Source: Zoroaster sp. YZ-2022
Taxonomy: Eukaryota > Echinodermata > Asteroidea > Forcipulatida > Zoroasteridae
Reading direction: 5' to 3'
DNA length: 64,000 nt
Assembly (NCBI GenBank): GCA_029582265.1
Contig: CM055835.1
Location: 10,407,500 to 10,471,499, forward strand
Shown here: in pieces, positions 1 to 8,305 of the stretch
Position numbering within the stretch: the stretch's first letter is position 1
Layout: every line of letters starts with the position of its first letter
Program-made: the position numbers and the translations under genes
The notes under the pieces: model-generated
What the model was told of the DNA's origin: nothing
What the model saw: only the letters and a program-made list of their open reading frames with translations
The model's database searches: none

Positions 1-405
1 AAATTATTACAATTCCATTTGATAAATAAATATATATGTACAAAAAGCAGTCATAACTGCCATGGAATAAGTAAATAAACAATTTCAATACAATAACAGT
101 GGTATAACCTTTTGAAGGAAATGTAATTTAAGCAATAGAACATTAATTAAACAGTTGTATAAACACAAAACAGAAAAAAAAACTCTTGGGATATTTAGAA
201 AAAAGGTGGTGTTTCCTTTTGAGGAAAATAACTAGTAATAAAACATTAATTAAACAAATATATACATTAAACAAAACATTATACACAAGTTGTACAAAGA
301 GTTAATGAAGCTTATTTTGAAAAAAATTAATAATCAAAAAAGCAAAGAATGTATTTTCAAACATAAATACAAAGTTTGTTTTAATAAGTAACAGAAACGA
401 GGCGG
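1..405. other. AT-rich 3' flank of a minus-strand LINE
   Basis: No reading frame of interest. The stretch is A/T-rich and lies immediately 3' (coding sense) of the LINE ORF2 stop at 406, so it is probably 3' UTR of that element. The window edge cuts it, so the 3' target flank cannot be examined. Confidence 0.4.
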
Positions 406-990
406 TTAGAAAAGCCATGTGAACTCCCCATTAACGACGGTGAAAAGAGCATTGTTTATAGACCATTTGTTGTTGAAGGCAACAGTGTTATGAGAAGATT
501 TATAGATATTGTATTCAAGAAGGATTCTGTATTGTAGTTGAAAACGCCAGAAAATTAAAGGATCGGTGTAACGAGAGGTGCGATAAAGGGTATATATTAC
601 ATACTTGCAGCTGACGACGAGGAAAAAAGGCTGTCTCACAGCCTCCCTACTGCGGCGCCCAGCGTGTGGAATTAGTGCCCAAAAGATGTTGAAGTTAAGC
701 AGGAGACAGATGAGGCGATGAAGTAGGTTGAGGTTGGTTGAATAGAAGGACAGGTGATGAACATGTGCCAGATCGTGCCTCTCACCGCACCATCCACAAA
801 AAGAAGAGATGTCGGGGTTGAGGTGTTGAAGGACTGGGAGTGAAGGAATGACGTTATGTAGAAGTTTAAATTGCATGTCCCCCTGTTTCTTTCTTGTGGC
901 AAGTTCATAGATTTGTTTCCATTGTATTTCATTTTCTTTGTCGAGGAAACCTTGCAGGTGGCAGAAAGTGATGGTGTATTCTGCAGATGG
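406..990 (-). pseudogene. LINE ORF2 C-terminal fragment, Tx1-like, copy 1
   Basis: The minus-strand frame reads through FLDKENEIQWKQIYELA, then MQFKLLHNVIP, and a cysteine/histidine block (SSFCGWCGERHDLAHV) typical of the zinc-binding region after the reverse transcriptase in L1/Tx1-type ORF2 proteins. The last ~100 residues, ending NGEFTWLF, align by eye with the frame at 28066-28384 (ending NGELTWLF), so two members of one family are present. A frameshift near 990 separates this piece from the next upstream fragment. A decayed, non-functional remnant. The clade is inferred from the ORF1 zinc knuckle and the domain order. Confidence 0.7.
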
Positions 991-991
991 T

Positions 992-1450
992 TCACAGTGA
1001 GTTGATGACAGCGTAGAAAAGTTTGGATGGTGCGGAGAGTCCTTTGATGTTTGACGAAATCTTGATGTTTAGGGCAGATCTGGCTGGTGACAGATGCGAA
1101 GAAGAAGAGCTGGAGCGAAGAAAACCTTTGGAATTAAAGAACGAAGGAAACATGCGGACGAGAACAGAGTGCAGGCGTTGAAGAACGGAGTTGAGAAGAC
1201 GACGGGAGAGTGGGCGTGCTCTGGGTATTACTTGTGAAAGGTCGTTGACCGCGATCCACCTCTCGGTGGTGGGGTTGATGACGTGGCGCACCAATTTTAT
1301 TCCACACGCTAGGAGCCGAGCAGAGAACGGCACGACCTCAGCAAACGCCTCATCGTCAGCTGCAAGACTAAGAATAGAACTGTTAATGGGGAGGTTGAAC
1401 ACATGGCTAAGACAGTCGTGTGTTATTTGAAGTTGAGCTCCGGTAGCCAT
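992..1450 (-). pseudogene. LINE ORF2 fragment between RT and zinc region
   Basis: An open 152-codon stretch without catalytic motifs. Its position just 5' of the ORF2 zinc region and the pattern ...CGIKLVRHVINPTTERW... resemble the linker after the RT domain in Tx1-type ORF2. The reverse transcriptase and the apurinic endonuclease are missing: the next sequence upstream is ORF1, so an internal deletion removed most of ORF2. It is assigned by position and pattern only. Confidence 0.5.
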
Positions 1451-1520
1451 CGCAAGAAAGGAAAGGAAAGCAAAGAATCCATTGAGAAAGTTTAAATAAA
1501 ATAGTTAATTGTCTAAAGTT

Positions 1521-2402
1521 CTACGAGTTTCGTGAGTCTCTGCTGCAATCTTTTAGTGAGGTTGGGGTGGTTCGTAGTTGTTTGAGTTGTTTGACAAGGC
1601 TAGGGATATTGGACGTGAACGTTTTTGCTATTATGGCGGGTTTCTTTTTTGTTTTTACGACAGACAGGAAACGCTGCAGTTCGCGCAGGGAGAGAGTGCC
1701 TTGTGGAGCGGTAAGACCCTCGAGGGCGAGGTCGTCGCCCTGAGAGTCTTCCCACATGTCTGTGTCAGTGTCCTGGTCAGTAGTCTGGGATAAAGGTGTG
1801 GAGGGTGCGGAGGATATATGTCTTGGTGTGTTGGGGGTGGAGGTCGTAGGTATGGAAGGTGTAGGTGTAGGAGTAGATTTTAAGGGAGTGGATGGGGTGA
1901 ATGTTTTGGTTGTGGGGGTGTCGAGGATGGAGGTGGGGTGTGGTGCGGGGGTGGCGGGGTTTCGGGTAGGGGTGGCGGGGGTAGGGGTGGTGGGGATTTG
2001 GGCAGGGGTGGCAGGGCTGGCGAGGATTCGGGAAGGGAGGGCGGGTATACGGTCAGGGGAAGCGGAGGTACGGGCAGGGGAGGCGGGGTTTCGGGCAGGA
2101 GTAGTGGGTTTGGGGTCGGTAGGTTTGGGGTCGGTGGGTTTGGGGTCGGTGGGTTTGGGGTCGGTGGGTTTGGGGTCGGTGGGTTTGGGGTCGGTGGGCT
2201 TGGGGTCGGTGGGCTTGGGGTCGGTGGGCTTGGGGTCGGTGGGCTTGGGGTCGGTGGGCTTGGGGTCGGTGGGCTTGGGGTCGGTGGGCTTGGGGTCGGT
2301 GGGCTTGGGGTCGGAGGGTTTGGGGTTTGGGGGTCGGAGGGTTTGGGGTGGGGGGGTTTGGGGTTGGGATTGGAAGGCGTTTGGGTGGGGGAGGGAGGTC
2401 AA
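1521..2402 (-). pseudogene. LINE ORF1 C-terminal part, DPKPT-repeat protein
   Basis: The 293-codon frame is proline/threonine-rich. About 14 consecutive DPKPT pentapeptides are encoded by a 15-bp minisatellite, followed by a Pro/Ala/Thr-rich tail and a short acidic stretch (DTDTDMWEDS). It continues from the zinc-knuckle segment at 2399-3118 after a frameshift and is read as the disordered C-terminal part of the same LINE ORF1. The plus strand of this region also has long open frames, but they are Gly/Val repeats caused by the minisatellite and should be ignored. Confidence 0.6.
2101..2325. repeat. 15-bp GT-rich minisatellite inside LINE ORF1
   Basis: Tandem units of the type TTTGGGGTCGGTGGG on the plus strand, about 14-15 copies in register with the codon phase of the minus-strand ORF1. 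Two variants (GGGTTT and GGGCTT) occupy separate halves of the array, as expected for block duplication. The regular G-runs on the plus strand could form G-quadruplexes. Confidence 0.9.
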
Positions 2403-3118
2403 CCGACATAGGTTTTGTGACTCGCTTGAGTTTCCTTGGGGGGAGGGGATTGGAGGAGAGTGAATTTGTTGGAGAGGGTCAGAGGTGTTGGGGGAGGTGT
2501 TAATTTCCTTTTTAGTACTGCATCAGAGAAGGTGCGGGCGGGACGAGGGGGCGTACCCCAGATATGATTAGAGGTTGATGGGCGGTGAGAGGGGGTTACG
2601 TCTCCGCGAGGAGACGCCTCGAGCGAGGACCTCAAGGGGTTGCGGTCGGGGTTCGAGGTCGGTGATGCCACCGGATCCGCCGTCGCCGGTAGCTCGACCG
2701 GGGCAACACCACTACCAAGGGGGTCGCTCCCCGAGGAAGCGTTATCGGTATCAGACGGGGCAGTCAAATTAGTGGGGACAGGTTTGGATTGTTTGGGAGG
2801 GTGTTTGGGATCAGACTTACCATGAATGAAAACTGGACGTGGATTTAGTGGGTTGTTGTCGTTGTCGTTGTTGTCATTAGTCGGGTTTCCCTTCCTGCAC
2901 GAACGCGCGATGTGGCCGAGTCCACCACACTGGAAACACCGGGTGGATTCTGTTGAAATGAAAACCCGGTAGTTTTCGCCGGCATGTGTAAAACTGATGT
3001 AAGCCGGCGGTGCGATGTTCTTGTCCAATAACACGCTAACCTGTCTCCTGAAGGACCGGATATGAGCTAGTTGTTTTTGTTGAAAACCCAGGGGAACAGA
3101 GCGAATTTGTGAAACCAC
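2399..3118 (-). pseudogene. LINE ORF1 with CCHC zinc knuckle (Tx1-like), N-terminally truncated
   Basis: The 239-codon frame contains one retroviral-type zinc knuckle, CFQCGGLGHIARSC (C-x2-C-x4-H-x4-C), followed by a Ser/Pro/Asp-rich linker. This is the nucleic-acid-binding protein layout of ORF1 in Tx1/L1-like LINEs. In family members about 100 residues normally precede the knuckle. Here the frame meets an in-frame stop at its 5' side and the sequence runs into a (CT)n tract on the coding strand within 50 bp, so the element is 5' truncated. The same knuckle layout recurs in the Tx1-like element at 36.3-40.9 kb. Confidence 0.7.
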
Positions 3119-3170
3119 CTAACAAAAAGTTGAGAGGTTGCTAATTATGCGACCTTTAAAGGAGAGAGCT

Positions 3171-3313
<143 letters not shown>

Positions 3314-3335
3314 ATCTTTAATTATAAGTCTTATC

Positions 3336-3706
3336 AGAATTGCCACGAGCAGGCGCATTGACTTGAAAAACAGTGTCTTGCCTTGTGTATGAAAATATGT
3401 AAAAAGTCAATGCAGCGAATTTTGGGGATAAGTTGTAAGTTTGTTACGTATTAGGGCAACATTACGGAAACTTTTTCTTTGAAATTGGTTAGATATAATA
3501 ATTGAAGTATTTTGTTTACAATCTTATAAATTTTCATAGAAAAATTATCCGTAATGTTGTCATAATGCGTATATAAAAAACTTACAACTTATCACCAAAG
3601 AAATCTCCCCCATTGACTGTTTATATATCTTCGTATGCAAGGGTACTAATTTTTTCCAAGGCATAAGGATGTTTTTCAAGTCAATGCGCATTCTTGCAAA
3701 CAACTC
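3336..3706. mobile_element. Foldback / palindromic MITE-like element
   Basis: Two imperfect inverted arms of about 150 bp surround a ~60-bp loop near 3480-3538. The outermost perfect match is 20 bp: 3353-3372 against 3670-3689 (GCGCATTGACTTGAAAAACA and its complement). Inner blocks such as GATAAGTTGTAAGTT and CAACATTACGGA also recur inverted. No coding capacity. This resembles a non-autonomous foldback DNA transposon; a target duplication is not visible. Confidence 0.75.
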
Positions 3707-3711
3707 CGGTA

Positions 3712-4920
3712 AAGCATATTAACTGTGCATTGCTTGAAATTGTGTCTTAAAAAATTGCACCACTTTTTTTACAGATGTATTTTGGGTAAGCTCTGTCTAA
3801 ATTTTAACTCGAATAAAATACCCTGACTGCTTATTTATATTATGTCAGCGTTTTCATCAGAAGCTTAACCTCTGGTTTATAATGATTGTTTTAATTATTT
3901 AAATTAATAAATTATTTTGAAATATGAAACTTGATGAGACAAAGGATGAGAATTTTTTTTAAATCAAATTCGTAAATTTGTGTGTTCATCAACTAAGAAA
4001 TGGTTTGTCGCACTTTTGTTGTACATTTAGACAACTCGACTGCAACAACTCGCTCATTGAGACAACTCGACTCCCATTCTAGTGCTTTGAGACAACTCGA
4101 CCTTTGCTGCAACCTGATTTGTTGTGATACATTGCCCATTGAGACAACTCGACCTTCCCGTAAACAACGTTATGTGTGATTTCATATCATCAAAATTTCA
4201 GAGAACCCAAACTTACTTTCCGAAGTGCCTTGAACATTTTACGGATGTGTTATTTTACTAAATTAATGTCAATTCCGTTGCATGGCAGACTTTTCTCAAC
4301 GGTGTAAACAGTCACGGTATTTTAAAAGTTTATTTTCACGGTCGAGTTGTCGCAATAGAACTGCAGGTTCCCCGCGCATAGTGTACACAACCCATAGTGA
4401 AACCCATTGCAGGCATATCGCGTACCAGTGAGCTTGCGCGGGGAAAATTACGGGAATATCGAGGGTTTAGAATGAACTTCTCCCGCGATTTGTATCACTC
4501 CAGCCAATGTCCCAGAGACAAAAAGTATACATTTAAAGGTACACACCGCCTTTGTCGCGCGAAATTGGGCGATTAAAAACGCCCCTCAATATTTCATTGT
4601 TTTTCATACATAGTTAGAAAGATCTTTCAAAAGTAGAATATAATTGTCCACACAAATACCCCTGAAAAATGCGTCGTTTTTCTGTTATTGTACAACAATA
4701 ATGTCATGTGACTGTTTTGAACCAAAATTTGTCCAGAAAACTCAAGAGGACAAAAGTGATAGTCGCACTTTCAGACGTTTAAAAAGTTTATTACTGAACC
4801 AAATTCAAGAATAATTATTTTTTATAATTCATTAATACTTGACAAAAGTGAAATTATTTTGAAATAGTGGGTGAAAATTGTCAAAATCGACAAAAAGGCG
4901 AAAGTCTTTGCACTTTCCCA
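3712..4920. other. Non-coding stretch with GACAACTCGAC repeats
   Basis: No credible ORF or RNA gene. The only structure is a cluster of the 11-bp word GACAACTCGAC, listed separately. The rest is AT-rich unique-looking sequence. Confidence 0.5.
4029..4152 (+). repeat. Four dispersed copies of (T)GAGACAACTCGAC
   Basis: The word GACAACTCGA occurs at about 4031, 4061, 4091 and 4143 with irregular spacing of 30, 30 and 52 bp, preceded by TTGA in three copies. A fifth copy lies inverted near 4341-4351 (GTCGAGTTGTC). The spacing is too irregular for a microsatellite. Confidence 0.8.
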
Positions 4921-5010
4921 AGACACCGGGAACCGAACCAAGACTCTGCCAGTACAGCCATGGGCGTCAGTGCAGCCAAGCGCCCGAGGCGTGAGCCCGC
5001 CGGTTAGGCC
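4921..5010 (-). mobile_element. Possible tRNA-derived SINE head
   Basis: On the minus strand the sequence starts TGGCCTAACCGGCGGGCTC (a loose A-box) and about 70 bp later has TTGGTTCGGTTCCCGGTG, close to the B-box consensus GGTTCGANTCC. The GC-rich character contrasts with the AT-rich surroundings. It cannot be folded into a full tRNA by eye. Likely an RNA polymerase III-type SINE relic. Confidence 0.35.
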
Positions 5011-5417
5011 ATAAATATGTCAACACTTTTCGCGTGGAAGTGTAAAGCAGGGTCTCGACCACTGTGGCGCTTTTCGTGTCGGGTATTTTGAATTATGATA
5101 CTGCCAGCGAGTTTAATTTTGGAAACAACAATGACGCATTCATTCGGAACATCGTCAGAGCCCCTTCATCATATCAACATCATTACAAAAAGTGACAAAA
5201 ACTGTTCAGTTTGGGAGGCCATCCGTCAAAATCAACGCCAGAATTTCCACCGAGCGGGCTGGGCGAAGAGATTTCTTCTTCACTTCACTTCTAGAAATTT
5301 CTGTTAAATTACATCATTTTCCAAAAGAAACTTCCAGAACGTTCTATTCATAACCCGTAAACATAATCCCGCCCCTTTGGGGTCAACACGCGGTCACGCA
5401 CGGATTATCTCCACAAT

Positions 5418-6767
5418 TTGGACAAGGAAGTTTTCAAAAATTACCGACCATTAGCGAATTTAAAGTACCTTGGAAAAACAATCGAGCGAGTTGTTTCATC
5501 ACGGATCTCTGACCATGTTCGTGCTAATAACCTGTCGGACACATTTCAGTCAGCCTACAAACCATTTCATGGAACGGAAACTGCTCTTCTTCGCGTCAAC
5601 AATGACATTTTATCTGCCATGGATGAGGGGAAAATCACTGCATTAGTTTTGTTAGACTTAAGCGCCGCTTTTGACACTGTCGATCATAAAATCCTTCTCT
5701 CCCGCCTTCAATATCATCTTGGAATACGTGACACAGCCCTGGATTGGTGTAAGTCCTACCTTTTAAATAGGCCTCAGCATGTTTGTATTGGTAACGCTAT
5801 CTCCGAGCCTGTTACTCTTGACTATTCTGTACCCCAAGGCTTCGTGCTCGGCCCACAGTGGTTTACTGTTTATACCTTTCCAGTTCGTGATATCATTTTG
5901 AAGTATAAGTTAAATTACCATGTCTACGCTGATGACACGCAGCTTTACATTACTTTTAAATCCTCTCAAGAACCTGCCGATTCCTGCATTACAACACTGG
6001 AGAAATGTATTCAAGAGATTCGAAGTTGGATGAGACAAAACTTCCTGAAATTGAACGATGAAAAAACAGAATTTGTTCTATTTGGATCACGTCAGCAATT
6101 GTCTAAAGTTTCTCTTCCATTTATTACAATTGATGACTCGCATATAACCCCCTCATTACATGCACGTAATTTGGGTGTTATATTTGACTCGACAATGACT
6201 TTAAAACCACATATCTCCAACATTGTTCGCATATCATCATTTCATATCAGAAATATAAGCCGAATTAGGAAATACTTGAATAAAAGTGCTGCTGTCACAT
6301 CACGGCTCGATAACGGGAATGCTCTCCTTTACAGTCTTCCGCAGAATCAAATATCTCGTCTTCAGCACATACAAAACACAGCAGCTCGTGTTGTGACTTT
6401 GTCCAGAAAGTCATGCCATATCACGCCAATCTTGAAAGAACTGCACTGGCTTCCTGTTTCACAGAGAATTGTTTTTAAACTTATGCTAATTGTTCACAAA
6501 TCTTTTAATAACATTGCTCCAATTTATATTTCTGAACTACTTAAAGTCTACACTCCATCACGCAATTTGCGCTCCAGCAACATGTCACTCCTCAAGGAAC
6601 CAACTTCAAAACGGAACTGGGGTGATAGGTCGTTTTCTGTCGCAGCTCCGAGACTCTGGAATCATCTTCCAACTAAACTCAAATCTTGTCATAGTATAAC
6701 CAGATTCAAGTCGATGCTTAAAACTCATCTTATGTCACAACTCTTCAAAGATGATGTATATTTGTAA
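5418..6767 (+). CDS. L2-type LINE ORF2, reverse transcriptase and C-terminus (5' truncated)
   Basis: An open frame of 449 codons starting inside the RT domain (NYRPLANL). RT motif A is LLDLSAAFD (residues 78-86), motif B region SVPQGFVLGP (137-146) and motif C YADD (170-173). The C-terminus has the L2/CR1 signature HWLPVSQRIVFKL ... WGDRSFSVAAPRLWNHLP. The endonuclease half is missing, as expected from 5' truncation on insertion near 5400. Odd points: SRLDNGNALLY departs from the usual SRLDYCNALLY with a short deletion just before it, and PQWF replaces PLLF in motif B. The frame is open but the protein is truncated, so it is not autonomous. The start codon shown is only the first in the open frame. 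Confidence 0.85.
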   Translation: MDKEVFKNYRPLANLKYLGKTIERVVSSRISDHVRANNLSDTFQSAYKPFHGTETALLRVNNDILSAMDEGKITALVLLDLSAAFDTVDHKILLSRLQYHLGIRDTALDWCKSYLLNRPQHVCIGNAISEPVTLDYSVPQGFVLGPQWFTVYTFPVRDIILKYKLNYHVYADDTQLYITFKSSQEPADSCITTLEKCIQEIRSWMRQNFLKLNDEKTEFVLFGSRQQLSKVSLPFITIDDSHITPSLHARNLGVIFDSTMTLKPHISNIVRISSFHIRNISRIRKYLNKSAAVTSRLDNGNALLYSLPQNQISRLQHIQNTAARVVTLSRKSCHITPILKELHWLPVSQRIVFKLMLIVHKSFNNIAPIYISELLKVYTPSRNLRSSNMSLLKEPTSKRNWGDRSFSVAAPRLWNHLPTKLKSCHSITRFKSMLKTHLMSQLFKDDVYL

Positions 6768-6903
6768 TTGCATTGTAGGTACATGTATCTCGGTACATAA
6801 TTTGTTTTCCCTATGCTATCATTGTATATTGTTTGTATTCATGTTTTTCTTTGTTTCCGCGCCTTGAGCGCCCAGCAGGGTGGATATGTGCGCGCTAAAA
6901 ATC

Positions 6904-6951
<48 letters not shown>
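6768..6951 (+). repeat. L2 LINE 3' UTR and (TTA)n tail
   Basis: A short 3' UTR ends with GGGTGGATATGTGCGCGCTAAA followed by about 16 TTA units (6904-6951). L2/CR1-type LINEs end in a conserved hairpin-like segment plus a short microsatellite. A very similar end (GGTGGATACGTGCGC then ATT repeats) closes the SINE at 61050-61392. Confidence 0.8.
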
Positions 6952-8302
6952 GAAGGTCTCTCACACCACACACAGACAAGAGGCCTTGTTTAAACAAGTT
7001 TATAAAGTGTATACAGTGTATACTGTAGGCCTATATGCACTATCTAATTAGAATATAATACATTACGCTTCGTCGTCACCAGCAACTTAGGTCCACACAG
7101 TTTACGGTAATTTCACTATCGTTGTCTTTTATTTCAAGCTGTTATTTTTGTACACAGTTTTGGAATTGTTAACGCTTGTTCTAAATCTAAGAGTGAATTC
7201 TAACATATCGTTTTTTAAGTTGGTATTGATGACTTCAATTAACTCATCGTGAAATATGATGTTTCACATATTTTCGCGATTGATGCAGTCAAATTAAAAG
7301 TCATCGATGTGTAGAGGATTTTTTAAAGAATTTATTTCTTTTTTCTTTCGTTTATGGGCAATCAATTTCATGGTAACAGTTTTTACAATGCGCCCTTGAC
7401 AAAAGGTTTTCAGGCACTGAGTTAATTTAAATACAAAATTTGATTTTGAGGCAAGAGATCTAAATCTTCTTTTTAACTAATGTATTTTATTTCTTTTCTT
7501 TTTATTATTTTATCAACTTAATTAAATTTACTTTTGCAAATGGAATAATGTGTAAAATTTTTAAACCAAAAGCATCAATCAATTTCCCACAATGATTGTT
7601 TAATAAACAATGTGGCAAAAAAGAGTCTAGAAAAACTAAATGGTTGGTAAATTTTTCCAAAATTGTTGGGTGTTTACTTTTAAATATTGGTTTTGGTTAG
7701 CCGGTTAGCAAATTTCTAAATGGTCAGTGAATTTTGTTTCATTTTAATTTATGTAATAACCAAATGATATGTTTCATTATCATTAATAAATAAATAAATA
7801 AATTAAACAGATTAAGGCCTAAACATTTTAAGCATTATTCTGGTACAGAACCTTAAAAACTTAACACATAGTTAGACCTTAACATGTAGTTGTATCCTAG
7901 GTTGTGAGGTCGTGGGCATCAGATATCGAATTACACTAAATCAAAGTTTAATATTTCAAAATATCATATCTCTTGAACCACAAACGATATTTTCACAATC
8001 TTTGCCTCATCTTAAAGACCTTGCACTATGCCACATTTCGTTCGCAGACATGACCCTAATCTGAATCACTATTCTGTAAATGTATACTTTTTGCTATCTT
8101 GAGAAAAAAGTAGACAGAATTTTACCAAATTTGGCACAATTGACAACCATATTATGAGGAAAAATTTTGTGACTTCACATGATTGAACCGGAACTTACGG
8201 TTGGAAGAATTTAAAATTATATGGGATGACTGAACCAGAAGTTAATGTATTCAGTATAGCACATTTATATGTTATTTTTTTATTATTATATATTATGAAT
8301 AT
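6952..8302. other. Non-coding, AT-rich
   Basis: No supported gene. Small features are a TAGGCCTA palindrome at 7026-7033, a short (AAAT)n run near 7787-7803, and sentences of degenerate sequence such as CATATCTCTTGAACCA that reappear in altered form near 11285. Confidence 0.4.
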
Positions 8303-8305
8303 TAT

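Noticed and set aside
1756..2463. Plus-strand Gly/Val-rich ORFs over the ORF1 minisatellite
   Set aside because: Shadow of the 15-bp repeat; the minus frame carries the LINE zinc knuckle and DPKPT series.
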